A stretch of DNA of 64,000 bases, taken from NCBI GenBank assembly GCA_946222885.1, contig CAMIAK010000010.1, positions 1-64,000 of the forward strand, given 5' to 3'. A model generated the notes under the pieces. It did not search any database, was not told the DNA's origin, and saw only the letters and a program-made list of their open reading frames with translations. The stretch's first letter is position 1. Every line of letters starts with the position of its first letter. Below are positions 50,626-59,638 of this stretch, piece by piece. The stretch is from an uncultured Nesterenkonia sp. Lineage in GTDB: Bacteria; Actinomycetota; Actinomycetes; Actinomycetales; Micrococcaceae. A program made the position numbers and the translations under genes.

Positions 50626-51611
50626 GCGCATCCGCATCTTCCGGCACCCGCGCCGATGCCCGCGTGGCCCGCAGGGCCCGACGCCGGCTGCCCGCGGCCT
50701 GGCGCAGCCCGTTGGCGCTGATCGGGCTGGCCGTCGCGGCCGCCTGGTTCCTGGCTGCGATCTTCGCCCCCTGGCTGGCCCCGCATGACCCGCTGGCCCA
50801 GACCCTGCCCCGGCTCACCCCGCCGGGGGAGGCCTCGGTGCTCGGCACCGATGCGCTGGGCCGCGACGTCCTCTCCCGGCTCCTGCACGGGGCCCGGGTC
50901 ACCATCCCGCTTGCCGGCATCCTGGTGGCCTGCGCGATGGTGCTGGGAACGCTCATCGGAGCGATCGCCGGCTATGTGGGCGGCTGGGTGGACGAGGTCC
51001 TCGGGCGCATCACCGACCTGTTCATGGCCTTCCCCACCGTCATCCTGGCGATGGTCATCGCCGCCTCGCTGGGGCCGTCGCTGTACAACGCGGTTCTGGC
51101 CGGCATCGTGGTGACCTGGCCGATGTACGCCCGTGTGACCCGTTCCCTGGTGCTGAGCCTGCGCGGGCAGAACTACGTCATCGCCTCCAGGCTGCTGGGG
51201 TACTCGCCCTGGCGGTCCATGGGCACGGACATCCTGCCCAATGTGATGGGCCCGGTGCTGGTGCTGGCCTCTCTGGAGATCGGCACGGCGATCCTGCTGC
51301 TGACCGGCCTGTCCTTCCTGGGGCTCGGCGCCCAGCCGCCCACCGCTGAATGGGGCTCCATGATCTCCGGGGCCATGCAGAACATCGACGCCTGGTGGCT
51401 GGGGGTCTTCCCCGGTTTGGCGATCCTGACCGTGGTGATGGCCTTCAACTTCATCGGCGATTCGCTGCGCGATGTGCTGGACCCGCTCTCCTCCGCCGAG
51501 CGGCAGGGGGCCGGGGCGGCCGCCCCGCCGTCGGGAGCCGATGAGGGCGGCGCCGACCCCGCGGCTCCGGAGATCCTGCCCGCAGAGACCCCGGAAGGGA
51601 GCCCACGATGA
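50622..51611 (+). CDS. Peptide-type ABC transporter permease (DppC-like)
   Basis: A 329-residue permease. HDPLAQTLPRLTPPGEASVL and GTDALGRDVLSRLLHGARV are the DppC hallmarks, and NYVIASRLLGYSPWRSMGTD the EAA loop. The C-terminal 30 residues form a long acidic, proline-rich tail. It overlaps both neighbours by 4 bp. Confidence 0.93.
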   Translation: MSASASSGTRADARVARRARRRLPAAWRSPLALIGLAVAAAWFLAAIFAPWLAPHDPLAQTLPRLTPPGEASVLGTDALGRDVLSRLLHGARVTIPLAGILVACAMVLGTLIGAIAGYVGGWVDEVLGRITDLFMAFPTVILAMVIAASLGPSLYNAVLAGIVVTWPMYARVTRSLVLSLRGQNYVIASRLLGYSPWRSMGTDILPNVMGPVLVLASLEIGTAILLLTGLSFLGLGAQPPTAEWGSMISGAMQNIDAWWLGVFPGLAILTVVMAFNFIGDSLRDVLDPLSSAERQGAGAAAPPSGADEGGADPAAPEILPAETPEGSPR

Positions 51612-52408
51612 GTGCAGTGCTGAGCCTGAAGGACCTGGTGGTCGAGCTGGGGCCGAAGGAGGCCCGTCGGGAGGTGGTGCGCGGAGTCTCCCTGGAGCTG
51701 ACCGCGGGCCGCATCCAGGGCCTGGCAGGGGAGTCAGGATCGGGCAAGACGGTGACCGCCATGGCCGTCCTGGGTCTGCTGCCGGCCTCGGCCCGGGTCA
51801 CCGGGTCCGCGCAGCTGGGCGGGACCGAGCTGATCGGACTGCGGCAGCGGGAGCTGAACCAGGTGCGGGGCCGGAGGGTCGCGATGATCTTCCAGGACCC
51901 CTCCTCCAGCCTGCATCCGCAGATCACGGTAGGCTCCCAGCTGACCGACCATGTCCGCCATCATCTGCGGATGGGGAAGAAGGAAGCCCGAGCCCATGCC
52001 GCCGGCCTGCTGGATCGGGTCAGGGTGCCTGAGCCTGAGGAGGCGCTGAGCCGCTATCCGCACCAGTTCTCCGGCGGCCAACGGCAGCGGATCGCCATCG
52101 CGATGGCGCTGGCCTGCGACCCGGAGGTGCTGCTGGCTGATGAGCCCACCACGGCGCTGGACGTGACGGTCCAGGCCGGCATCCTGCATCTGCTGCGCGA
52201 GCTGGTGGATGAGCGTGAGCTCGCCGTCCTGCTGGTCACCCATGATCTGGGCGTGATGAGTGCGGTGGCCGACGACGTCGCCGTGATGCGTCACGGCCGG
52301 CTGGTGGAGTCCGGGACGCGCGGACAGATTTTCGGGGATCCGCAGGATCCGTACACCCGGCAGCTGCTGGAAGCCATGCCCGACGCCCAGGAGAGTGAGG
52401 TCCGGTGA
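51608..52408 (+). CDS. Peptide-type ABC transporter ATPase (DppD-like)
   Basis: A 266-residue ATPase with Walker A GESGSGKTV, signature FSGGQRQRIAIAMAL and Walker B VLLADEPTTALD. The 4-bp overlaps keep it coupled to the permease and to the second ATPase. It lacks the C-terminal oligopeptide-transporter extension with cysteines that some DppD proteins have. Confidence 0.93.
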   Translation: MSAVLSLKDLVVELGPKEARREVVRGVSLELTAGRIQGLAGESGSGKTVTAMAVLGLLPASARVTGSAQLGGTELIGLRQRELNQVRGRRVAMIFQDPSSSLHPQITVGSQLTDHVRHHLRMGKKEARAHAAGLLDRVRVPEPEEALSRYPHQFSGGQRQRIAIAMALACDPEVLLADEPTTALDVTVQAGILHLLRELVDERELAVLLVTHDLGVMSAVADDVAVMRHGRLVESGTRGQIFGDPQDPYTRQLLEAMPDAQESEVR

Positions 52409-53253
52409 ACGAACTGCTGCGAGTCGATGACCTGGTGGTGCGCTACGGCGCGCTGACCGCGGTGGACGGCGTCTCCCTGAGCATCCGCGCCGGTGAGGTG
52501 GTCGCCCTGGTGGGAGAGTCGGGATGCGGGAAGTCCTCCACCGCCCGGGCGGTGGTCGGGATGGAGAAGCCGGCCGAGGGGTCGGTGCATTTCCGTGAGA
52601 CGCCCGTCCCGCCGCTGGGGCTGCGCCGCCGCACAGCGGAGCTGACGGCCATCCAGATGGTCTTCCAGGACCCCAACTCCTCGCTGAACCCGCGCAAGCG
52701 GGTAGGGGAGCAGATCACCGACGGCGTCCGGGCCGCCCAGGCGCGGGGCCTGGGGTCGGCGGAACCGGGCGCCTGGCTGGAGGCCGTGGGGCTGGAGGCA
52801 GGGATGACTTCGCGCTACCCGCACCAGTTCTCCGGCGGACAGCGCCAGCGCATCGCGATCGCGCGGGCGCTGGCGGCCAAGCCGGACCTGATCGTCGCCG
52901 ATGAGCCGATCTCCGCCCTGGACGCTTCCAGCCAGGCCTCTGTGGCCGCCATGATGCGCCGCCTCTGCCTGGAGGCCGGTGCGGGGATGCTGTTCATCTC
53001 CCACGACCTCTCGGTGGTGCGGCTCATGGCCGACCGCGTGATGGTCATGTACCGGGGATCCGTGGTGGAGTCCGGACCGACGCCGCTGGTCTGGTCCGAC
53101 CCCGCCCACCCCTATACTCAGGCGCTGCTGGCGGCGATCCCGCATCCGGACGGTCGCGGCGTGCTGCCGGCGGCCCCGGCGGCAGAGGCGCCGGAGGAAT
53201 GGACGTCACGCCTGCCCGAGGCGTTGGACAGACACGAGAGGACCTCAGCATGA
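52405..53253 (+). CDS. Peptide-type ABC transporter ATPase (DppF-like)
   Basis: A 282-residue ATPase with Walker A GESGCGKSS, signature FSGGQRQRIAIARAL and Walker B LIVADEPISALDAS. Together with the preceding ATPase it powers the importer. It overlaps the M24 peptidase gene by 4 bp. Confidence 0.93.
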   Translation: MNELLRVDDLVVRYGALTAVDGVSLSIRAGEVVALVGESGCGKSSTARAVVGMEKPAEGSVHFRETPVPPLGLRRRTAELTAIQMVFQDPNSSLNPRKRVGEQITDGVRAAQARGLGSAEPGAWLEAVGLEAGMTSRYPHQFSGGQRQRIAIARALAAKPDLIVADEPISALDASSQASVAAMMRRLCLEAGAGMLFISHDLSVVRLMADRVMVMYRGSVVESGPTPLVWSDPAHPYTQALLAAIPHPDGRGVLPAAPAAEAPEEWTSRLPEALDRHERTSA

Positions 53254-54404
53254 GCATCGATCCCGGGAGCCCGGCGTCACCGGCAGCAGGGGATTCGGCC
53301 CGGGGAGAGGGGGCTGTGCGGGGACGGATCTCCCGGGCTGCGGAGGCTCTGGCCAGGGCCGGGAAAGACGCCCTGATCCTGACCCCCTCCACCGACTTCC
53401 TCTACCTCACCGGCATCCGGCCGCCCCTGCGGGAACGGATGCTGGCCCTCGGTGTCACCGCCGGGGGCACGGTGCGCATGGTGGTGCCCGGCTTCGAGAC
53501 CGACGCCGTCGCTCCTGCCGCGGACGCCGGCATCGAGCTGATCACCTGGTCTGACGGTGAGGATCCCGCCGCGCTGCTGCTCGAGGGACTGGACTTGGGA
53601 CCCCGGCCGAAGATCGCTGCCGGCGCGGAGACACCCATGCGGTTCCCGCTGGAGCTCATGCGGCACGCCGAGATCACCTGGACCTCAGGGGACGAGATCC
53701 TGGCGCCCCTACGGATGCGCAAGTCGGCGGAGGAGCTGGAGCTGCTCAGGCAGGCGGCCCGCGCCGACGACGAGACCTACCGGCTGCTGCTGGAGACCAC
53801 AGAGTTCCGCGGCCGCACTGAGCAGGCGGTGGAGCAGGACCTGCGCCGGCACCTGGAGGCCACCGGGCACGACCTCTCCGGGGCCTTCAGCATCGTCGCG
53901 GCCGGGGCCAATGCCGCGATGCCGCACCACCATCCGGGGGAGGCGGTGCTGCGGGACGGGATGGGAGTCCTCACTGACTTCGGCGGCCCGCGCGGCGGCT
54001 ACTGCTCGGACATGACGCGGACCTGGAACCTCGGGCCGGCCCCAGCCCGGCTGAAGGAGGTCCACGGCATCGTCCTGGAGGCGAACCGGGCGGGACTCGC
54101 CGCGGTGCGCCCGGGAGCGACGGCGGAGTCGGTGGACGCGGCCGTCCGGCGTGTGATCGATGAGGCCGGATACGGGGAGCATTTCATCCACCGGACGGGG
54201 CACGGGATCGGTCTCGACGTGCATGAGCCGCCCTACCTGGTCGCCGGAGACAGCACGGTGCTGGAGGAGGGGATGACCTTCAGCATCGAGCCCGGCATCT
54301 ATATCCCGGGTGAGCTGGGGGTGCGCATCGAGGACATCGTGGTGGTCACCGCGGAGGGAGGCGAGAGCCTCAACCAGGCCGACCGTTCCCTGTTGGAGGT
54401 CTGA
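53250..54404 (+). CDS. M24-family metallopeptidase (Xaa-Pro dipeptidase-like)
   Basis: A 384-residue protein. The N-terminal creatinase-like domain (residues ~20-150) is followed by the pita-bread domain. All five metal ligands appear: Asp in LTDFGGPRGG, Asp in YCSDMTRTW, His in RTGHGIGLDVHEPP, Glu in FSIEPGIYI and Glu in VRIEDIVVV. It likely cleaves imported dipeptides with proline at position 2. ATG 53250 overlaps the ATPase gene stop. Creatinase-type amidinohydrolases share the fold but usually lack the full metal set, so a peptidase is favoured. Confidence 0.88.
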   Translation: MSIDPGSPASPAAGDSARGEGAVRGRISRAAEALARAGKDALILTPSTDFLYLTGIRPPLRERMLALGVTAGGTVRMVVPGFETDAVAPAADAGIELITWSDGEDPAALLLEGLDLGPRPKIAAGAETPMRFPLELMRHAEITWTSGDEILAPLRMRKSAEELELLRQAARADDETYRLLLETTEFRGRTEQAVEQDLRRHLEATGHDLSGAFSIVAAGANAAMPHHHPGEAVLRDGMGVLTDFGGPRGGYCSDMTRTWNLGPAPARLKEVHGIVLEANRAGLAAVRPGATAESVDAAVRRVIDEAGYGEHFIHRTGHGIGLDVHEPPYLVAGDSTVLEEGMTFSIEPGIYIPGELGVRIEDIVVVTAEGGESLNQADRSLLEV

Positions 54405-54427
54405 GCAGCGAACAGAGCGGGAAGGAC

Positions 54428-57400
54428 TCAGCCCTCCTGCAGCGCCGCGGCGATCCGGTCCTTCCGGAAGGGCGTCCGGGTCAGGCGCACACCGATCGCA
54501 TCCCGGAGGGCGTTGCCCAGGGCTGGCGCCACCGGGTTGAACGGCGACTCGGACATCGACTTCGCGCCCATCGGGCCCACGTGGTCCCGGGTCTGGGCGA
54601 AGTGCACCTCGGTCTTCGGCACGTCCGCCATCTGCGGGATGTGATAGTTCCGCAGGATGTCGGTGGCGACCCGGCCGTCGTCGTCGATCTCCACCTCCTC
54701 GAACAGCGCGGCGCCGATGGCCTGGGCCGCGCCGCCCTCCACCTGGCCCCGCGCCTGGGCCTCGTTGAGCACCGTGCCGGCGTCGGCGGCCTGCACCGAC
54801 TGCAGGATCACCAGAGTGCCGCTGGAACGGTCGACGGCGATCCGGAACCCGTGCACGTTGAACGCGGCAGTCCGTGGGGTGCCGTCCCAGGCCCCGCGCC
54901 CCACCAGCCCGGAGACCTCGGTGCCCTTCCCCAGTGCGGCCAGCTGCTCGCGCAGGTCCTGGGCCGCCGCATAGGAAGCCTTCACCCCCACGGTGATCCC
55001 GGTGGAGGCGAAGGCCCCGGTGTCGTGCTCCACCAGCTCGGTGTCCGACTGGCGCAGCAGGATCCTCTCCGCGGTGGTGCCCAGCACCTCGGCCACCACC
55101 TGGCGGTGGACGGTGGAGGTGCCGTTGCCGAACTCGGCGGTGCCGACCTTCAGCTCATAGGCGTCACCGCCCAGAGGCCGGATCTCGGCGCGGGAGTGGT
55201 GCCCGTTCGGGGGAGCGGTGTCGATCATGGCCACCGCGGATCCCACACCCACGGCCCAGTCGCCGCGCGACCCTGAGGAGAATCCGTGCCGCTCCTCGGC
55301 CAGGCGGGCTTCGCACTGCGCCAGCTCGGCGGCGGTCAGCTCCCCGGTGCGCAGCTCACGCCCCATGATCTCCAGGCACTGCTGCAGCCCGCGGACGTCC
55401 ACCTCGACGTCGTCGTCCTCACCGTTCTCCCCGACGGCGCCGAAGAGCGTCTCTCCGTACTCCACGATGTTCGCCGCCTTGAACTCCAGCGGATCCGCTC
55501 CGATCTGCCGGGCCAGCTCGTCCATCGCACAGTCCACCGCGAAGAGCGTCTGGCTCAGCCCGTAACCCCGGAACGCACCCGAAGGCGGGTTGTTGGTGTA
55601 GACCACCTGCGCGGCGATCCGCTTGGCCGGGGCCGAGTAGATCTGCATGGACTCATGGGTGGAATGGAACATCACGCCCGGGCCGTGGTTGCCGTAGGCG
55701 CCGGTGTCGGAGAGGATCTCCAGCTGCTGGACGGTCAGCCTTCCCTGATGATCAGCGCCCAGGGTGACGTCGACCCGGTAGGGATGCCGGGTGGTGGTCG
55801 CGGTGAGCGCCTCGGTGCGGGTCAGCTCCAGGGACACCGGCCGGCGGATGCCGCGCTCGGCCAGCCGCATGAGCACCAGCAGCACGACGTCCTCGGTCAG
55901 CACCTCCTGCTTGGAGCCGAAGCCGCCGCCCACCCGTGGGGCGACCACGCGCACCTGCTCGGGGGAGAGTCCGAAGATGCGGCACAGCGTCCGCCGGGCA
56001 AGGAAGGGGACCTGGGTGGAGGAGCGCAGCGCGTAGCGGCCGGCGTCGTCGATCCAGCCCAGGGTCCCGTGGGTCTCCAGGGAGACGTGCGAGGTGCGGT
56101 GGGTCTGGAACTGTGCGCTGTAGGTGTGGCTGGAGCTGCTCAGCGCCGGCCCGACGTCGGCCGAGGCCGCCTCCACCTCGGCCAGCAGGTTCCGCTGCGG
56201 ATCCGTGGCCGGGAAGTAGGAGCTGCCCAGCGCGTCGGTGCGCGGGGAGCCGTCATCGGGGTGGATCACAGGGGCGCCCTCCTGCAGAGCTTCGGCGGGG
56301 TCGAAGACCGCGGGCAGCGGCTCATAGTCCACCTCCACCAGCCGCCCGGCGCGCACGGCTTCCCGCCGGGACTCCGCGACCACGACGGCGACCCGCTGCC
56401 CCACATGCCGCACCGTGTCATCCAGCAGCCGGGTGTCGGCCGGGTCGTCGCCGACCAGCTCATGCTGGGCGCTGGAGTAGCGGACATCCCCGGGCACGTC
56501 CTGGTGGGTGAGGACTGCGATCACTCCAGGGGAGGCCAGCGCGGCAGAGGCGTCGATGCTGCGGATCCGCGCATGCGCATGCGGGCTGCGCACCAGCACC
56601 ACATGAAGAATCTCAGATTCGAGCGGGGTTTCAGCCCTTTCGGAGGCCATCTCAGGGGTCCTAAGGGCGGAATCCCCGCTCGAATCGCCGGAGCCGCCGG
56701 AGAAGGGGCGGTCGAAGGTGTAGTCCACAGTGCCGGTGACCACCCCCGGGCCGGCCGGGGGCATCGGACTGGAGCCCGGGGCTCCGTCCTCGGTCGCCCG
56801 GGGGTGCTCCGCACCTTCCAGAGCCTCGCCGATCGAGCAGTAGCCGGTGCAGCGGCAGAGGTTTCCCTTGAACTTCCGCCCCTGCTCCCCGCCGCGGCCC
56901 TCGTCCTCGACGCTCGCGGTCATGATGAAGCCGGCCGTGCAGTAGCCGCACTGGAAGCCGTGGGACTCCAGGAAGTCCCGCTGGGTGGGGTGCAGCTTCT
57001 CCCGCAGGGAGTCCATCGAGGGTGAGCTGCCGCTGACCTGGGTCTGGCGCACATGCTCCGAGGCCTCGGGGGAGAGGCCCTCCAGCGTGGTGATCCGGGA
57101 TCCGGCGGCGCGGCCGGCCGGGATGATGCAGCTGTGCACCGCCTGCGGCTTCTGCCCCTCCTGGGCGATGTGCACAGTGCAGGCGCCGCAGTCGCCGGCG
57201 TCGCAGCCGCGCTTGACCGCATGGGCGCCCTTCTCGCGCAGCCAGGTGCGCAGACACTGGCCGGGCGCCGGGTCCAGCTCATGAGCCTGCCCGTCCACGG
57301 TGGCCGTGGCAGCCGTGCCGGTGCTTCTCCCGGGGCCGGCGGGCCGGAGAGTCTCCGGGTGCACCGTCGGCTCCGGCAGCGGGAGTTCAGCCTCCTCCGT

Positions 57401-58351
57401 CTCCTCCCCGACGCCGTCGGCCGCCTCCGGACCGCGGGAGCTCAGCTGAGTCGTCAGCTGGGAGACCAGCTCGGCGGCCAGTTCCCCGGCCAGCCGCTCG
57501 GTCGCCTGTGCCCGCCAGGCCGGGCTGCCGTGGACGTCGTCGTGCCAGAGCTCGTCGGAGATGCCGCCGCGCACAGCCGCGGCGGCGCGGGAGGCGGCCT
57601 CCGCGGTCTGGGTCGGGCTGAGGGGGATCTCCAGGATCACCGGGCGCACAGTGCTGGCCGTGACGGTCAGGCGGATGGCTTCCTCCCCCGCGGCAGAGGC
57701 GAACAGGAGCGCGGCGGAGCGGCCGTAGCGGGTCAGCGATTCCCGGGCCATGACCGTGGGACGCTCCAGCGCCGCGGCGGGGACGAAGAAGGCCCGGATC
57801 ATCTCTCCCGGCTCCAGTGCGGTCTCGCCCACGCCGGTCACCAGCTCGGAGACCAGCACCTCCCGACGGCGGCCGCCCGGGCCCAGCACCACTGCCCGGG
57901 CCTGCATGGCGGACAGCCAGGAGATCATCGGCCCCGCGGGCAGGGCGGTGGCCACATTCCCGCCGACGGTGGAGGTGTTCCAGACCTTCCAGGAGGCCAC
58001 GAAGGCTTGTGCGGCCGGGACCATCAGGCTCAGGCCGGGGAGGTCTGAAGTCAGGACGCCCCGGTTCCGCAGGGTCTTCTGCGCATCATGGAACTGGGCC
58101 ACGGTGCAGGTGGCCGCGATCTCCAGCCCGCGCCAGCCGGAGCCCTCATCGCCTGCGGCCCGGCCGCCGTCGTGCCAGGTGATCGGGGCCCATCCGGAGC
58201 CGGTGATGTCCAGCAGGCGCTTCGGCTCAGCCGTGGTGAAGTCATGCCCGTAGGAGTAGAGCACGGTGCCGCCGGCCAGCCAGACGTCTCCCGGGCGGAA
58301 GCTGTCCGGATCGGAGGTGGGCACCACTGCGTCGACGCTGGTCATATCCAT
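54428..58351 (-). CDS. Xanthine dehydrogenase-like molybdoenzyme, FAD-[2Fe-2S]-Mo fusion
   Basis: A 1307-residue single chain. Residues ~5-290 are the FAD domain (VWLAGGTVLYSYG, NTSTVGGNVATA). Two [2Fe-2S] clusters follow (GCDAGDCGACTV, then QCGYCTAGF and NLCRCTGYCSI). The molybdenum domains occupy ~580-1307, with VGGGFGSKQEVL, GAFRGYGLSQ and the likely catalytic Glu1268 in KSMSESP. Eukaryotic xanthine dehydrogenases have the order [2Fe-2S]-FAD-Mo, so the first two are swapped. By eye, the purine-contact residues of bovine enzyme (Glu802, Arg880) are not kept. ATG 58351 follows the xdhC stop by one base. Confidence 0.88.
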   Translation of the reverse strand: MDMTSVDAVVPTSDPDSFRPGDVWLAGGTVLYSYGHDFTTAEPKRLLDITGSGWAPITWHDGGRAAGDEGSGWRGLEIAATCTVAQFHDAQKTLRNRGVLTSDLPGLSLMVPAAQAFVASWKVWNTSTVGGNVATALPAGPMISWLSAMQARAVVLGPGGRRREVLVSELVTGVGETALEPGEMIRAFFVPAAALERPTVMARESLTRYGRSAALLFASAAGEEAIRLTVTASTVRPVILEIPLSPTQTAEAASRAAAAVRGGISDELWHDDVHGSPAWRAQATERLAGELAAELVSQLTTQLSSRGPEAADGVGEETEEAELPLPEPTVHPETLRPAGPGRSTGTAATATVDGQAHELDPAPGQCLRTWLREKGAHAVKRGCDAGDCGACTVHIAQEGQKPQAVHSCIIPAGRAAGSRITTLEGLSPEASEHVRQTQVSGSSPSMDSLREKLHPTQRDFLESHGFQCGYCTAGFIMTASVEDEGRGGEQGRKFKGNLCRCTGYCSIGEALEGAEHPRATEDGAPGSSPMPPAGPGVVTGTVDYTFDRPFSGGSGDSSGDSALRTPEMASERAETPLESEILHVVLVRSPHAHARIRSIDASAALASPGVIAVLTHQDVPGDVRYSSAQHELVGDDPADTRLLDDTVRHVGQRVAVVVAESRREAVRAGRLVEVDYEPLPAVFDPAEALQEGAPVIHPDDGSPRTDALGSSYFPATDPQRNLLAEVEAASADVGPALSSSSHTYSAQFQTHRTSHVSLETHGTLGWIDDAGRYALRSSTQVPFLARRTLCRIFGLSPEQVRVVAPRVGGGFGSKQEVLTEDVVLLVLMRLAERGIRRPVSLELTRTEALTATTTRHPYRVDVTLGADHQGRLTVQQLEILSDTGAYGNHGPGVMFHSTHESMQIYSAPAKRIAAQVVYTNNPPSGAFRGYGLSQTLFAVDCAMDELARQIGADPLEFKAANIVEYGETLFGAVGENGEDDDVEVDVRGLQQCLEIMGRELRTGELTAAELAQCEARLAEERHGFSSGSRGDWAVGVGSAVAMIDTAPPNGHHSRAEIRPLGGDAYELKVGTAEFGNGTSTVHRQVVAEVLGTTAERILLRQSDTELVEHDTGAFASTGITVGVKASYAAAQDLREQLAALGKGTEVSGLVGRGAWDGTPRTAAFNVHGFRIAVDRSSGTLVILQSVQAADAGTVLNEAQARGQVEGGAAQAIGAALFEEVEIDDDGRVATDILRNYHIPQMADVPKTEVHFAQTRDHVGPMGAKSMSESPFNPVAPALGNALRDAIGVRLTRTPFRKDRIAAALQEG

Positions 58352-58352
58352 A

Positions 58353-59495
58353 TCAGGCGGCCATCTCCCGTGTGATGCTGATGCTGCGCCGGCGGCTTCG
58401 GCTGACCGGCCCGGTCTTTTCGGAGAGCGGGGCGCCCGTCCGCGCGCCGGCGTCGTCCGGTTCTGCTTCTGCCTCCCCGCCGGCCGCAGCGTTCCGCGCG
58501 GCGATGAGCTCGGCGAACATGGACACCGCCGTCTCCGCAGCCGTGGAGGCCTGGATGTCCAGGCCCAGCGGGGTGTGTACGGAGGCGATGCTCGCCGGGC
58601 TGTGCCCCCGCTCTTCCAAGGCCCGGGCGCGGCGGGACCCGGCACGCCGGGACCCCATGGCGCCCAGGAAGCTGATCGTGCGGCCGCCCTCGGACAGGGC
58701 GGCGTCCAGCACGGGGACGTCCAGATCCGGGTGGTGGGTCATCACGCAGACGGCGGTCCACGCTCCGGCAGGTGCCGCCAGAACCTTCTCCCGCAGGGCC
58801 GTCACCGGCTCGCCCACCGCCAGCTCCACGCCGTCGGGCACCCGTTCCGCGGTGGCGAAGGCCGGCCGGACGTCCACCATCCGCACCCGCCACCCGGCCT
58901 GCAGGGCGAGACGGGCCAGGTGGACGGAGACGTCATGGACCCCGCTGAGGAACAGCACCGGGGCGCCCTCGCGGCGCTCCTCCACGAGGAGCTCCCGGGG
59001 AGCGGATCCGACGGAGTCCTCGGAAGGAGCGGTCTGCGGCTCCGCGGCCGGCTCTGCTGTCTGGTCCGGCCCGGCGGCCTCATCCAGCCGGATCCTCCTG
59101 GACAGCTCGGCCGGTTCGCGTGCCTCCTTGCGGGAGAGCGAGCGCAGCCGCTCCAGCGTCTCCCCGTCCAGGGTGCTCAGCGGCTGGATCAGCACCTCGA
59201 TCTCACCGCCGCAGGTCAGCGCGACATCCAGCCCCTGCTGCTCGAAGAGCGTGCCGTCCGGGCCGAAGCTCTCCAGCCGCGGCCGGCCCTCGGCGATCGC
59301 ATCCTGGGCCAGGGCCGCCACGGAGGACTCCACGCATCCCCCGGAGAGGGAGCCGATGATCCGCAGGTCCGCGGAGACCGCCATGGAGGTGCCCACCGGG
59401 CTGGGGGAGGAGCCCCGGACTGAAACGATCGTTGCGACGGCCCAGTCCTGGGGCGCGGCGAGGCAGCCGGCGTAGTCAGCGACTCTGTCCAGCAT
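58353..59495 (-). CDS. xdhC: XdhC-family molybdenum cofactor insertion protein
   Basis: A 380-residue protein. The N-terminal XdhC/CoxI domain contains TIVSVRGSSPSPVGTSMAVS and GSLSGGCVESSV. A C-terminal Rossmann domain begins near APVLFLSGVHDVSVHLARLA and contains SFLGAMGSRRAGSRRA. XdhC proteins carry and sulfurate the cofactor for xanthine dehydrogenase. AAGGAGG with an 8-nt gap precedes ATG 59495. It lies directly before the dehydrogenase gene and is divergent from the 8-oxoguanine deaminase gene. Confidence 0.92.
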   Translation of the reverse strand: MLDRVADYAGCLAAPQDWAVATIVSVRGSSPSPVGTSMAVSADLRIIGSLSGGCVESSVAALAQDAIAEGRPRLESFGPDGTLFEQQGLDVALTCGGEIEVLIQPLSTLDGETLERLRSLSRKEAREPAELSRRIRLDEAAGPDQTAEPAAEPQTAPSEDSVGSAPRELLVEERREGAPVLFLSGVHDVSVHLARLALQAGWRVRMVDVRPAFATAERVPDGVELAVGEPVTALREKVLAAPAGAWTAVCVMTHHPDLDVPVLDAALSEGGRTISFLGAMGSRRAGSRRARALEERGHSPASIASVHTPLGLDIQASTAAETAVSMFAELIAARNAAAGGEAEAEPDDAGARTGAPLSEKTGPVSRSRRRSISITREMAA

Positions 59496-59564
59496 GGTTC
59501 CAGCCTCCTTCATGAGCAGACCCGGCGCGGGGATCACAGCCTAGGCGGAGCGTATGACGCCGGT

Positions 59565-59624
59565 GTTACAGGACCTCTTAACCCCGGTGTAACAGACGGG
59601 AGAGTCATAAGAAATATCCGTTTC
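59565..59624. promoter_or_regulatory. Divergent promoter with GlnR-like box and RpiR-type palindrome
   Basis: GTTAC (59565-59569), TTAAC (59578-59582) and GTAAC (59589-59593) lie in the gap; the last two are spaced 11 bp as in GlnR boxes. GAAAT-ATCC-GTTTC (59611-59624) is one base off the GAAAC-N4-GTTTC palindrome. The gap serves xdhC-xdh to the left and the 8-oxoguanine deaminase gene to the right. Confidence 0.55.
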
Positions 59625-59638
59625 ATAGGATGGGCGGC

